Shown: positions 6,125 to 15,309 of the stretch, in pieces | Numbering within the stretch: position 1 is the stretch's first letter | Layout of the letters: each line of letters opens with the position of its first letter | Assembly: GCA_040506195.1 (NCBI GenBank) | Contig: JBEVXH010000003.1 | Coordinates: 248,001 to 312,000, forward strand | DNA length: 64,000 bases | Reading direction: 5' to 3' | DNA from: Thiodiazotropha sp040506195 | GTDB lineage: Bacteria > Pseudomonadota > Gammaproteobacteria > Chromatiales > Chromatiaceae | Translations under genes and position numbers: made by a program | The notes under the pieces: generated by a model | Seen by the model: only the letters and a program-made list of their open reading frames with translations | Database searches by the model: none | What the model was told of the DNA's origin: nothing

Positions 6125-7372
6125 GTGGACGCTCACACATTTTTTTTCCAACTCCTCCTTATTCTGATTGTTTCCAGACTGCTTGCTGAGTTGGCAGTGC
6201 GATTAAAAGCTCCAGCAGTAATCGGTGAACTGACTGCCGGCGTAATACTTGGCCCCAGTCTTCTGGGCTGGATATCTCCTACCACAACCATTCAACTGCT
6301 AGCGGAAATAGGCATTATTCTACTACTGTTCAAGGTTGGAATTGAGACCGATATCAGGCGCCTGTTACATGCCGGCAGGCATTCGTTAATTGTTGCCATG
6401 GGCGGTTTCTTCATGCCGCTTGTCAGCGGTTTCGCTCTGAGTTACTGGCTCTTCGACCTGGGCGCCCTGGTTTCGCTGTTCATTGGCGGAACACTCACCG
6501 CCACTAGCATAGGCATCACGATCAGGGTTCTTGGTGACTTGAAGCGTCAACACGAAAAAGAGGGTGAGATCGTTCTCGGTGCCGCGGTACTCGATGATGT
6601 AATGGGGGTGATATTACTGGCTATTCTCTATGAATTTTCAGTCAGTGGCGGTGTAAGCGTTATCAATGTTGGCAAAGTACTGACCTTTATTATACTTTTT
6701 TTCATCCTTGCGCCGATTGCAGCAAAACTTATCTCTCTGGTCATCAGGCGATTTGATGATTACTCTGAAACACCGGGCTTAATACCAATTATGATTATCT
6801 CTCTGGTGTTATTTTTCGCTTGGCTTGCTCATGTGGTTGGTGCACCTGAGTTGCTGGGCGGATTTGCCGCCGGGCTGGCACTGTCGAGACGTTTTTTCCT
6901 TCCATTCGGTGTTGCCCTGCATAGTGACAAAAAATTTGCAGGACGCATCGAAGTACAAATGAACCCGATTGTCTATATCTTCAGTCCGATTTTTTTCGTT
7001 ACTGTCGGTCTTTCGCTCAGTTTACGTGAGATTGACTGGTCATCTTCTTTTATTTGGTCATTTGCGATGGTTTTTTTTATTGTTGCCGTTGCCGCGAAAT
7101 TTACCGGTGCAATGTTTATAAAGATCAATATGAAACAGAGAGTCGTTATAGGCTTGGCTATGGTCCCCCGGGGAGAGGTCGGTCTAATTTTCGCTGAACT
7201 TGGGCGGTCAACCGGTATATTCAATATCGAAGTATATGCCGGTATGATTATTGTCATTACCCTGACAACGCTTCTCTCGCCCTTCGCCATGAAATGGTTC
7301 TATACCAACTATTTTGAACATGCGAACACCGGGGCTGGCCACCCTACGGAAAGCGGACCGGTCATCAGATAG
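6125..7372 (+). CDS. CPA2-type (Kef/NhaS3-like) cation:proton antiporter
   Basis: A 415-aa membrane protein with about 12 hydrophobic segments covering residues 5-395. Family features are AVIGELTAGVILGPSLLG near the N-terminus, the discontinuous-helix segment LGAAVLDDVMGVILLAI with the paired Asp expected in the ion-binding site of CPA2 exchangers, and VPRGEVGLIFAELG near the C-terminus. It lacks the C-terminal TrkA-N domain of true Kef channels, so Na+ or K+/H+ exchange is more likely. It starts with GTG, with AGAGG upstream. Overlapping frames on the other strand are shadows. Confidence 0.9.
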   Translation: MDAHTFFFQLLLILIVSRLLAELAVRLKAPAVIGELTAGVILGPSLLGWISPTTTIQLLAEIGIILLLFKVGIETDIRRLLHAGRHSLIVAMGGFFMPLVSGFALSYWLFDLGALVSLFIGGTLTATSIGITIRVLGDLKRQHEKEGEIVLGAAVLDDVMGVILLAILYEFSVSGGVSVINVGKVLTFIILFFILAPIAAKLISLVIRRFDDYSETPGLIPIMIISLVLFFAWLAHVVGAPELLGGFAAGLALSRRFFLPFGVALHSDKKFAGRIEVQMNPIVYIFSPIFFVTVGLSLSLREIDWSSSFIWSFAMVFFIVAVAAKFTGAMFIKINMKQRVVIGLAMVPRGEVGLIFAELGRSTGIFNIEVYAGMIIVITLTTLLSPFAMKWFYTNYFEHANTGAGHPTESGPVIR

Positions 7373-7531
7373 GAAATGGAGGTTGAGCCTGCACCTGATT
7401 TTGTTGCATCTGAAGCACGCAATTAACCGTCCTTCCGCGTGACTACTATCAACTGATCTATTTCCTGACAGTTTGGATCAATACAGGCATGGACAACGCT
7501 CGGTTATCATATTGCAGTAGTTCTTGATTTA

Positions 7532-7930
7532 TCAGCCGGTTATGTACTTCGCAAACTTTCTATCCTCTTTAACCGTATGGCTTACAAACCACAGCTCCAA
7601 AAAGTCTATCACCTGAAATGCTTCGATATGCCCCTCTTCAAAAAGTAATTTGTTCTTATTCAACCCATCAATGAGTTTATTGTGTAGTTTCTTGTGCTCT
7701 GGCAAACCCGAATAGCCAGCGCGATGCATCAGGTTTTCTTCGCTCACGAAGTGGAAATGGGTATATAAACCCAGTTCGGTAAAGAGAGACTTCTTGTAAG
7801 GGATGTCACTACTGTTTTTTAACTCATCCGCAAGCCTGTTAATTAACTTAAAGAAGTACTGGTGTTGCAGGTCTATCTCTTTGATCCCAAGTTCATACTT
7901 TTTTGACCAGCCCTGTAGTCTATATTGCAT
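7532..7930 (-). CDS. Bacteriohemerythrin
   Basis: A 132-aa single-domain hemerythrin that binds O2 at a di-iron centre. All seven ligand positions are visible: His23 (DLQH), His60 and Glu64 (HFVSE), His79 and His83 (HKKLH), His118 and Asp123 (HTVKED). There is no signal peptide, so it is cytoplasmic. Its ATG overlaps the 3' end of the upstream diguanylate cyclase gene by 11 bases, so the two are translated from one mRNA and are probably coupled. Because hemerythrin domains are fused to GGDEF domains in some bacteria and control them by O2 or redox state, this one may report O2 or iron to the cyclase (inference). General O2 delivery is the alternative. Confidence 0.93.
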   Translation of the reverse strand: MQYRLQGWSKKYELGIKEIDLQHQYFFKLINRLADELKNSSDIPYKKSLFTELGLYTHFHFVSEENLMHRAGYSGLPEHKKLHNKLIDGLNKNKLLFEEGHIEAFQVIDFLELWFVSHTVKEDRKFAKYITG

Positions 7931-8909
7931 TATTTTGACTCACGCTATCTAACAGACAATCACCGCAACACACCCTGTTTTTCCCTAGTGATTTTGCCTT
8001 ATATAATTTCTCATCTGCCTTTACTATAAGCTGTCTGGCTGATTGGTTGATTGTGGCTTTCATGGCAGCACATCCAATACTGGCTGTAACTGGATTCTTC
8101 TGGCCGATTTCTTTATCCTGCCTTGATATATGTTCTACAGCCGAGCGGGTACGTTCAGCTATCTTAAAAGCATTTCGCAGATTGCATTCCGGAAGTAAAA
8201 CAACAAATTCCTCACCACCATAGCGCGCCACCATATCACCGGGTCTCTGTAATAACCCAGACAGACAGTGAGCCACCTTCTTCAGATACTCATCACCTCT
8301 ACTGTGTCCATACATGTCGTTATAGGCTTTAAAGCAATCCAAATCGATCATCAGTATCGCAATATACGATCCCCCGCGTATTGCCCGCCTCCACTCCAGT
8401 TCAAGTGCATTGTCAAACCTGCGACGATTTGATATACAAGTCAGCGGATCGACATTTGAGAGTTGCTCCAACAGATCCGCTCTGTATTTGGTAGTAAGGT
8501 GGCTATTGATTCTTGCCTTTATGACAGAAATGCTGAATGGTTTTATTATAAAGTCTACCGCACCTGAAGATAGCGCCTTAACCTCATGATTTGGATCCTG
8601 CCTGTTAGCAACCAGCACCACTGGAATGTTGGCAGTAATCGGGTTTTCCTTTAGTGTCCGGCAGACATCAAGACCATCATCTGCGCATTTGAACGGATCC
8701 AAAATAACCAGGTCAGGATATTGATGTCGACTTAGAAGACATTTCAGATCATCAACGGAACTTGCACATGTAGTATGGTAATCGCTTTTAAGTAAGCGAT
8801 TTAAGACGGGTGGGGTTTGATCGTCGTTATCAATAATCAGCAATCGTGCATTTGACAGTTCATTTCCTCTATTTTGTGTTGCTTTGAACACGTTATTACA
8901 CTTCCGCAT
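7920..8909 (-). CDS. Response-regulator diguanylate cyclase (REC-GGDEF)
   Basis: Residues 20-140 are a receiver domain with acidic Asp28/Asp30, phosphoacceptor Asp71 (LVILD) and Lys123 (IIKPF); the usual Thr/Ser after strand 4 is replaced (VVLVAN). Residues 150-320 are a GGDEF domain with an intact RYGGEEF active site (231-235) and an RxxD inhibitory site (RPGD, 222-225), so it should make c-di-GMP with product feedback. The layout is that of PleD/WspR-like regulators. No histidine kinase is next to it. It overlaps the hemerythrin gene downstream by 11 bases. A perfect 8-5-8 palindrome lies 35 bases before the start. The first 20 residues may be untranslated if a later start is used. Confidence 0.93.
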   Translation of the reverse strand: MRKCNNVFKATQNRGNELSNARLLIIDNDDQTPPVLNRLLKSDYHTTCASSVDDLKCLLSRHQYPDLVILDPFKCADDGLDVCRTLKENPITANIPVVLVANRQDPNHEVKALSSGAVDFIIKPFSISVIKARINSHLTTKYRADLLEQLSNVDPLTCISNRRRFDNALELEWRRAIRGGSYIAILMIDLDCFKAYNDMYGHSRGDEYLKKVAHCLSGLLQRPGDMVARYGGEEFVVLLPECNLRNAFKIAERTRSAVEHISRQDKEIGQKNPVTASIGCAAMKATINQSARQLIVKADEKLYKAKSLGKNRVCCGDCLLDSVSQNNAI

Positions 8910-9581
8910 TTTACTTAATTGTGATTTATGCTTTCACTTACACTGTGCGTGAACTACACGCACAATATTTGTGTGTTGTTCGCCTTGAAACGCTAAGGTT
9001 TAGTCGCAGATACATCTTGCCTTACTGTAAAAAGACTTGAGCACAGCTCGTTGCCTCTTCTGCCTTTGCTATTTCTGGTGATCCTAATAACTGACCATCC
9101 ATTCGATTCAAGCACGAAAGCGCGCATGAACTTTACTTAAATATTTCCGCCAGGTTTTTACTGCATTAATGAACAATGCTTAGAATGATTATAATTATAC
9201 TGAAATTCGGATCAGAACAACCTGTTATCTGGTAAATAAGCAGTCGAGTCGAATAATTTTACAATCATGTAACATATTTTCCCTTAATCTGCTTTGGACA
9301 GCCTTATGAGCACCTGGCTGCAAATGATTATCACCCCCATTGATAAGCAATATTTTATTGTAAATATCTTGTTTGTTCCTATATTTGCTTCTGCATGCAA
9401 GGCGGAGTTTTAGGCTGATGCATGGCATAACTGTATAAAACTTACACCGGCACGGTTAATTCACCATTTCATATCCGCGACCGTTTTACAGGTAGTATGG
9501 CGAGTTCAACTTCAAGCTGATAAATCACATAAACCACTATTTTCGATTTCTCTTTTTTGTGATTAATTCAAAAATCGACTT
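8910..9581. other. Intergenic region, no gene seen
   Basis: These 670 AT-rich bases lie between two minus-strand genes. Apart from the palindrome at 8944-8964 I find no structure. A 67-codon frame at 9225-9428 has no ribosome site or recognisable sequence and is not called. Confidence 0.6.
8944..8964. promoter_or_regulatory. Palindromic operator candidate upstream of the cyclase gene
   Basis: TGTGCGTG (8944-8951) and CACGCACA (8957-8964) are perfect reverse complements with a 5-base spacer. The site is 35 bases upstream of the REC-GGDEF start codon. The regulator is unknown. Confidence 0.5.
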
Positions 9582-10964
9582 TCAGTAGGCGCAGGCATCA
9601 GCAACCACAATCGATTCCATACGCAGCCATTCCTTTGCACAGTCGGTTGGGTCGTATTCGCTACTCTCCTTTATCGCAGTCACTAGCATTTGCATGTCAG
9701 CTGCCCGCCCGATATTGTTACTGAAGAACTCCCTCATTATCCTGTCCAGCAGTTCTCTGCCCAACTTATACTCTAAGTGTTTAAAGAAGAACGCACCCTT
9801 CATATAGGGTGCCGTGCCGTACAGGCCATCCTGCAAGATGTCTATCTCATTACAACCCTCCGGCCAGGCTATCATGTTCTCATTGCCGTCCTGCAATAGA
9901 TTTAGTTTGTTTTCATATGATGACCATATTTGATTACCGTATTCCTCACCTATCACCTCGCTAAGAGCCCGGGCCGCAAGATAGGATGCAATACCCTCAG
10001 ACAACACAAAATCCTCCCAACACCTGATACGTACACCATTGCCGAACCAGCCATGAGAGGCCTCATGAGCATGCACTACCGGATCAATTAGCGAATCACT
10101 TGCAATATGCCAAAACGGGTGGTGTTCCAGGCCACCGAATCCACCTGCACTCCATTTCACAGATACACTGGCGACTTTTTCACCAAAGATATATCTACCG
10201 TATGTCTGTTCATACCAATCGAACACATCTGTCAGATAACGGGTCCCCTGCAAAGCGTTCTCCTCTTCATCGGGATAATAGTAAACACCTACTTCAGTGC
10301 CATCGGTTGTCACCCCAAGCATCCTATACTCATAATCTCCGACCGCCCACGCCAGCATATATGCCGGGACTTCGGTCTCAATCCTTTTAGGATAGATACT
10401 TACAATTTCTTCTGGAACCCCTTTTATCAATAAGTCATAGCTACTCCCCTCAGCAGGTTTCGACTTACATGGAAAAACATTACCGCAGTGATAAGGCCAG
10501 GTGAAGGTCACACCACTATCAAGGATGCCGTCAAAATCATCATGCAGGCTGAAGTAATACTCTATTGTTATCGTCTGCGGTCCAGCAGACACAGGGATAC
10601 CTACATCGAGTCGTCCTTGCTCCATTTCAAAATGCAGTTTATCGTGTTTTGAAAAAACATCGATTATCATCAGATCGCCAATCTCAAATGAGGCACCTGT
10701 CGATAATAGCGAACCCGACAGGACTATGTCTGCAATTCCGCTCATCATCTGCAGATCAATACTCAGGCTGGTGTGTAGGATGTCTCGAGTCCAATCAGTC
10801 GAAGCAGGTGGGAGATCATCGCTGTTGGCTTGGTTGCTGTCAGTGACGCATGCAGTCAAGATTGAAGCGGCCAGTAAAAGTAACGCAGGCAATTGCAATG
10901 CGCACTCATATCCTAGTGTCGGTTTGTGCCTGACATTCGGTAAGCGTCTGACTGGGACATCCAT
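9582..10964 (-). CDS. M1-like metallopeptidase, lipoprotein
   Basis: A 460-aa protein with a lipoprotein signal (hydrophobic 24-38, lipobox LTAC39) after a basic N-terminus. The zinc site of M1 aminopeptidases is present: His300-Glu301-xx-His304 (HEASH) followed by Glu323 in SEGIA, and GGLEHH at about 278-282 replaces the GAMEN exopeptidase motif. It is shorter than full M1 aminopeptidases because the C-terminal helical repeat domain is absent, so it resembles the compact M1-like proteins. Peptide hydrolysis at the cell envelope is likely, with substrate unknown. GGAG precedes the ATG. It stands alone; mscS lies upstream on the same strand, 107 bases away. Confidence 0.85.
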   Translation of the reverse strand: MDVPVRRLPNVRHKPTLGYECALQLPALLLLAASILTACVTDSNQANSDDLPPASTDWTRDILHTSLSIDLQMMSGIADIVLSGSLLSTGASFEIGDLMIIDVFSKHDKLHFEMEQGRLDVGIPVSAGPQTITIEYYFSLHDDFDGILDSGVTFTWPYHCGNVFPCKSKPAEGSSYDLLIKGVPEEIVSIYPKRIETEVPAYMLAWAVGDYEYRMLGVTTDGTEVGVYYYPDEEENALQGTRYLTDVFDWYEQTYGRYIFGEKVASVSVKWSAGGFGGLEHHPFWHIASDSLIDPVVHAHEASHGWFGNGVRIRCWEDFVLSEGIASYLAARALSEVIGEEYGNQIWSSYENKLNLLQDGNENMIAWPEGCNEIDILQDGLYGTAPYMKGAFFFKHLEYKLGRELLDRIMREFFSNNIGRAADMQMLVTAIKESSEYDPTDCAKEWLRMESIVVADACAY

Positions 10965-10985
10965 GAAACTTTAGCTCCCGGCACC

Positions 10986-10994
10986 TAGGGCCTG
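10986..10994. repeat. TAGGGCCTG intergenic element
   Basis: One of six copies of this 9-mer in the window, here within CCTAGGGCCTG, between the peptidase and mscS genes. The others are at 3518, 4615 (complement), 22629, 32077 and 53402 (complement). Confidence 0.6.
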
Positions 10995-11070
10995 ATAGCA
11001 CTGATACTTGCCCATAACTTGGTGTATTTCACGATCTTATTTTGATCTGAATTGATTTCGGTTGGTTATA

Positions 11071-12246
11071 TCAAACAGCATTATCCGGTAATTCCTTGAT
11101 ATAAAGATCCTGTTTTGCAAAAGGAATCTCTATCCCTTCCACTAAAAACCGTTTATAGACAGCTGAATTGAGGGCATCCAGCACACGGCCACGCAATTCA
11201 GGGTTGTCAACCCAGCAGAGCAGTTCAAAATCCAGGGAAGAGGCGCCGAAAGCCCTAAACCTCACACGCGGCTCAGGTTGATCGCAGACTGTCTCCGACT
11301 CATGAGCCACAGACATTAAAACATCCCTCACCTGGTCAATGTCGGAGCCATAGGCGACACCCACAGCTACCCTGATACGGTATTTTACATGCGGCCCACC
11401 TGACTCATTGACGACCTTCGAGTTGCCCATAATCGAATTCGGTATCGTCACCTCAACATCATCCCGAGTAAGCAGGCGTGTGCTGCGAATCCCAATGTGG
11501 GTGACTTTGCCCCGTATGCCACCCCCATCATCCAGGACAACGTAATCACCGATCTTATAAGGTGAGTCCGCCATAATGAAGACACCGGAAAACAGATTGG
11601 CCAGGGTATCCTTCGCTGCAAAACCAATGGCGATACCCGCGATACCCGCAGACGCCAACCACGCCGTCATATCTACATGCCATGACTGAAATATGAAATA
11701 GACGGCGAATACAATAATGGTTATGGCTGCGATATTGGTAAAGAGAGGAAGTGTTTGAGGCCTCACCATTGCATTCGGTTTAGCCCTGCGACTGGCTTCA
11801 GACAGCAGCAGTTTTGAAATCCGGACAGCGAACAGCATCCATAATATTATCAGAACAGAAAGAACGAAGGATACCAGTGTACTGCGAATACTCTCTTCGA
11901 TCCCTACCATTGATGATGATGCCACAACACCGATCATGGCCAACGTCCAGAACAAAGGACTGCGTAGATATTGCACTATCAGATCGTCGATATGGGTTGA
12001 AGTATGGGAAGCAAGCCTTCTGACCAACGGCATCACGACCCACTCGACCACCTTGGCCAAAACAATAAAGATCAATAATACGATCAGACCCTTCATCCAT
12101 GGGTGATTGCCGAATAACGCTATCAACGGCTCTAACTGATCAGGCACATCTATCTTATCAATCAGTTGCTCCATGCCAGACTTCAACGCCGACTCCACAG
12201 GCTCGCCGGTTCCCAATATCTCTGTATCTTCGTTTTCACTCGCCAT
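11071..12246 (-). CDS. Small-conductance mechanosensitive channel, MscS family
   Basis: The protein has about four to five membrane helices between residues 50 and 220, then the MscS pore helix and beta domain (GIAGIAIGFAAKDTLANLFSG, then KIGDYVVL and the VTIPNSIMGNSKVVN segment). The acidic N-terminus up to the first helix is longer than in E. coli MscS. It should open under membrane tension and release solutes on osmotic downshock. I use ATG at 12246; a TTG at 12258 directly after AAGGA is an alternative start. It is monocistronic. Confidence 0.9.
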   Translation of the reverse strand: MASENEDTEILGTGEPVESALKSGMEQLIDKIDVPDQLEPLIALFGNHPWMKGLIVLLIFIVLAKVVEWVVMPLVRRLASHTSTHIDDLIVQYLRSPLFWTLAMIGVVASSSMVGIEESIRSTLVSFVLSVLIILWMLFAVRISKLLLSEASRRAKPNAMVRPQTLPLFTNIAAITIIVFAVYFIFQSWHVDMTAWLASAGIAGIAIGFAAKDTLANLFSGVFIMADSPYKIGDYVVLDDGGGIRGKVTHIGIRSTRLLTRDDVEVTIPNSIMGNSKVVNESGGPHVKYRIRVAVGVAYGSDIDQVRDVLMSVAHESETVCDQPEPRVRFRAFGASSLDFELLCWVDNPELRGRVLDALNSAVYKRFLVEGIEIPFAKQDLYIKELPDNAV

Positions 12247-12689
12247 GGCCACATCCAATCCTTATTTCGAAATTGTTCATAGAAGCGTCATTCGATATTC
12301 GATCATTAACAACGGCACTATAACAGGACAGACTCAATACGACACAACAAGACCAAGCCCGCTATCGATGACACCTTCAAAATAACACTTTACGATATAA
12401 TATAGTCTTGTCATTTTTAACTGATATTCACGTTTGTTCACTATTTACGACAGACTCATACGGCTGATTGCATCATATTTTCAGTATAAACCTTCAATAC
12501 CCGCCTGGCCCTATTACTGGTCTCGATACAGCATAGGAAAGGCCTTTTCCCAACCGCACACGCACAATCGGCACTCAAGGCACCATTCCGCTACAATTTA
12601 TATCAGATCCGGCACCCTGTTTTCCCCTGACGTGTTGCCATAATTGAATTATCGCTCTTGTCCTGACAAGTTATATTTTGGGAGGAAAG
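12247..12689. other. Divergent intergenic region
   Basis: About 440 bases between mscS (minus) and the isochorismatase-like gene (plus). I see AT-rich promoter-like stretches (for example TATAATATAG near 12400) but no gene, no strong repeat and no terminator. Confidence 0.55.
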
Positions 12690-13364
12690 ATGAACTGGAA
12701 ACAGGCATATCGCTCTTTTTACTATGAAGGCGCACCTGACCCTCAAGACCTCGATCTTCGCTATCAAACCACCGCATTGCTGACCATAGACATACAGAAT
12801 ATTTACATGAAACCGGCTGAAGACCCGGTTGAACGATCGCGTTGGGCACCGTTTAGAAAGCGAATGAACGAGATCGTCATTCCCGCCACCCGTGATCTGC
12901 AGGACCGCTTCCGCCGAAAAGAGATCGATGTCATCCATGCCCGAATTGCCTGCCTCCTCGATGACGGGAGCGATCGGTCACTCAGTCAAAAGAAACCTGG
13001 CTGGAACTACCTGCTGCTGCCGCTAAATTCAGAGGACTCGCAAATAGTGCCTGAGTTAAGCCCCGCAGCGGGAGAGATCGTCGTAAGCAAAACAACAGAC
13101 AGCGCGCTTACCGGCACCAACCTTAGATTAGTGCTGCACAACATGGGAATCGAAAACGTAATCATGTGCGGCATATTTACCGACCAATGCGTCTCTTCCA
13201 CTGTGAGAAGCCTTGCAGACGAGAGCTTTAATGTAGTGGTTGTTGAAGACTGCTGCGCGGCAGGTACCGATGAACTACACTATAGGGAGCTGGAAATCAT
13301 CAATATGATCTATTGCCACGTCATATCCAGTAAAGAGCTGATAGAGATCATGGATCTGGCTTAA
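12690..13364 (+). CDS. Isochorismatase-like cysteine hydrolase
   Basis: The 224-aa product has the catalytic triad of the family: Asp34 (LTIDIQN), Lys134 (VVSKTTDS) and Cys167 (GIFTDQCVSSTVRSL). The family hydrolyses amides or vinyl ethers, for example isochorismate, nicotinamide or N-carbamoyl compounds; the substrate here is not clear. The ATG at 12690 is chosen because GGAGG sits at 12681-12685; a TTG in frame lies before it. The gene is convergent with the broken glutaredoxin gene, with 7 bases between the stop codons. Confidence 0.9.
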   Translation: MNWKQAYRSFYYEGAPDPQDLDLRYQTTALLTIDIQNIYMKPAEDPVERSRWAPFRKRMNEIVIPATRDLQDRFRRKEIDVIHARIACLLDDGSDRSLSQKKPGWNYLLLPLNSEDSQIVPELSPAAGEIVVSKTTDSALTGTNLRLVLHNMGIENVIMCGIFTDQCVSSTVRSLADESFNVVVVEDCCAAGTDELHYRELEIINMIYCHVISSKELIEIMDLA

Positions 13365-13371
13365 TCGATCT

Positions 13372-13620
13372 TCACGCACGCCGATTCTGAAAATACCGCT
13401 TATACAGCTTCCGCAGGTCGCCATAACCGCCAATTGCCTGGGAACCCACCACAATCTGCGGCAAGGTCCTGCCGCCGGTACGCTCAACAATTTCGGTGAG
13501 AACCCCGGGATCTTCAGTGACATCCAGCTCTTCATAGGCGATTCCGCGCGACACCAACAACGCCTTTGCATGACTGCAAAAGGGACAATTCGGCTTGGTT
13601 TAAATGGCTGCGTCAGACAT
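13372..13620 (-). pseudogene. grx: Glutaredoxin gene with an in-frame stop at codon 7
   Basis: Read from the ATG at 13620 (GGAGAG just upstream), the frame gives MSDAAI, then TAA (13600-13602), then TKPNCPFCSHAKALL... and the rest of a complete glutaredoxin (GGRTLPQIVVG, GGYGDL) ending at 13372. The active-site CPFC lies just after the stop, and no start codon lies between the stop and CPFC. Glutaredoxins usually have Tyr at this place (IYTKP-type), so a single base change of a TAT or TAC codon to TAA explains it. Either the gene is newly inactivated, the base is an assembly error, or the stop is read through. The intact ribosome site and clean reading frame after the stop argue that inactivation, if real, is recent. 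Confidence 0.85.
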
Positions 13621-13737
13621 TTTCTCTCTCCGTAATTAGTTAACACAGAGGCCATTATCAAGCTTACTTACAAGACTAACTATGACTATTTTTGTTTTTT
13701 TTATGTCTATTCGTCTACATTTACTAGATTTACGGAT

Positions 13738-14651
13738 ATGGATGTACTGAGCGGAATATTACAATCGCTGCATCTAAAGGCGAGCGTTTTTCTACATGCC
13801 TGTTTTCGTGGAGATTGGGCAGTGGACACCTCGGACCAGCGTCGCGCCACGTTCCACCTGGTGGCCAGCGGAGGGTGCTGGCTGCACATGCCTGACCGGG
13901 AGGAGCCGACTGCCTAGCCGGCGACGACCTGATCGTCTTTCCACACGACGCCCAGCATACCATCAGTAACAGCCAATACCCGGTTGCCGGGGACTTTCCC
14001 CGCAATCAGTTGCCCGACGACTCATCCACAGGTCCCGGTGTCACTTTGATTTGCGGTTATTTCGACTTTTACCGGGATAGTTGGAATCCACTCGTCGATG
14101 CGCTGCCGGCTGTCATGATCATCCGTAACGACGGCACCACTGGCGTCCCTTTCTCCCATTCATTACGACAGCTGTTGATTCATGAGATCGAGGCCACCCA
14201 GCCTGGTGGAGCGTTGGTGATCGATAAACTGTCGGAGGTCATGTTTATCAATACGATAAGACATTACTTGAAAAACAGCAGCAATGTGGGATTTGTCGCC
14301 GCACTGGCCAATGAGAAGATAGGCAAGACCTTGAAGGGGTTTCACGAATCGCCCTCCCATAACTGGAATGTCGAACGCCTGGCGCAAGTTGTCGGTATGT
14401 CGCGCTCAGCATTCTCCGGACGTTTCAGCCACCTCGTCGGGTTGTCGCCAATGCTTTATCTGAGCCGCTGGCGCATGGCCGAGGCTCATCAACTCTTTCA
14501 GACCGGAAACCACTCTGTGACTCAGGTTGCGGCACTCTCCGGTTATCGGTCGGAAGCCGCATTCGCAAAGGCTTTTAAAAGACAGTTCGGCTATGGCCCG
14601 GGAGTGGCGCGGAAAAACAAACCGCCTAGCCAGACCGAAACCGGGTCATAG
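13738..14651 (+). pseudogene. AraC-family regulator with a frameshift
   Basis: From ATG 13738 the frame encodes the start of a cupin-type ligand domain (LQSLHLKASVFLHACFRGDWAV...), then meets TAG at 13915-13917. The same domain continues without a gap in another frame (LAGDDLIVFPHDAQHTISNS...), and from 14010 this frame runs to the stop at 14651. One missing base near 13910-13914 would join the two. The second part ends with a typical AraC DNA-binding domain with two helix-turn-helix motifs (LAQVVGMSRSAFSGRF; VTQVAALSGYRSEAAFAKAFKRQFG). The 5' part matches the Cupin_6 layout. The last bases overlap the DUF302 gene on the opposite strand. Real decay or a sequencing error are both possible. Confidence 0.85.
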
Positions 14652-15029
14652 TGCGTCACGCACCCTTTCCAGGCGGCTTTTTACATCCCTTGCCATATCC
14701 GCGATCTTTTCTCCTTCCACGAGTTGCAACACGGCAACCGGATCCATGAAAGCGACTGTAACACCACCGTCCTCCTCCTGACGGATGACTACGTTACAGG
14801 GCAATAGCAGGCCGATATCGGGTTCAGCATCGATCGCCTGATTCGCCAATGATGGGTTGCAGGCGCCCAATATCTTATAAGGACGTTTATCGATACCCAG
14901 CTTCATTTTCATCGTCGCCTGGACGTCAATCTCCGTCAGCACCCCGAATCCCTCATTTTTCAGGGCCTCCACAACCCGAGTTTCAACCCGTTCCAGATCA
15001 CCTTCAACACCGGTTTTAAAGCTATACAT
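14646..15029 (-). CDS. DUF302 family protein
   Basis: A 127-aa cytoplasmic protein with the family's features: an N-terminal helix for a regulatory-style fold (VETRVVEALKNEGFGVLTEIDV), then KILGACNPSLANQAIDAEPDIGLLLPCNVVI and a closing strand-helix region. The two conserved cysteines (GACNP and LPCNV) could bind a metal or form a disulfide. The function of DUF302 is not established; members often sit near sulfur or thiol genes. GAGAGG lies just upstream of the ATG. The broken glutaredoxin gene is nearby on the same strand. Confidence 0.85.
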   Translation of the reverse strand: MYSFKTGVEGDLERVETRVVEALKNEGFGVLTEIDVQATMKMKLGIDKRPYKILGACNPSLANQAIDAEPDIGLLLPCNVVIRQEEDGGVTVAFMDPVAVLQLVEGEKIADMARDVKSRLERVRDAL

Positions 15030-15140
15030 AAAACACCTCTCGTATATATATGCTTAGACACATTCGTAGTGGCAGACAATGCTGCGTAAACTACCCGAGG
15101 ATAACATTGATAAACGCCAAATAGGCCCCATGAGAATTAA

Positions 15141-15164
15141 GTGTTCCCTCCCGCCGTGGAACAC
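15141..15164. repeat. 7-base inverted repeat
   Basis: GTGTTCC (15141-15147) and GGAACAC (15158-15164) are exact reverse complements with a 10-base loop, upstream of the DUF302 gene. It may be an operator or a hairpin; no T-run follows. Confidence 0.4.
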
Positions 15165-15309
15165 CTGGCCTGACTCAGCCGATTCATACAGACAAGCATG
15201 CCCTGCATCCGAACGACATGGCCATGGGGGCACAAAGTGAAGAAATGGAGCCTAGTGCCGACAAATGGAATTGACTACACTTGATAATGTTTAATTGAGG
15301 GCTATTACA

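Noticed and set aside
9225..9428. Minus-strand frame of 67 codons
   Set aside because: No ribosome site, no recognisable motif, atypical composition.
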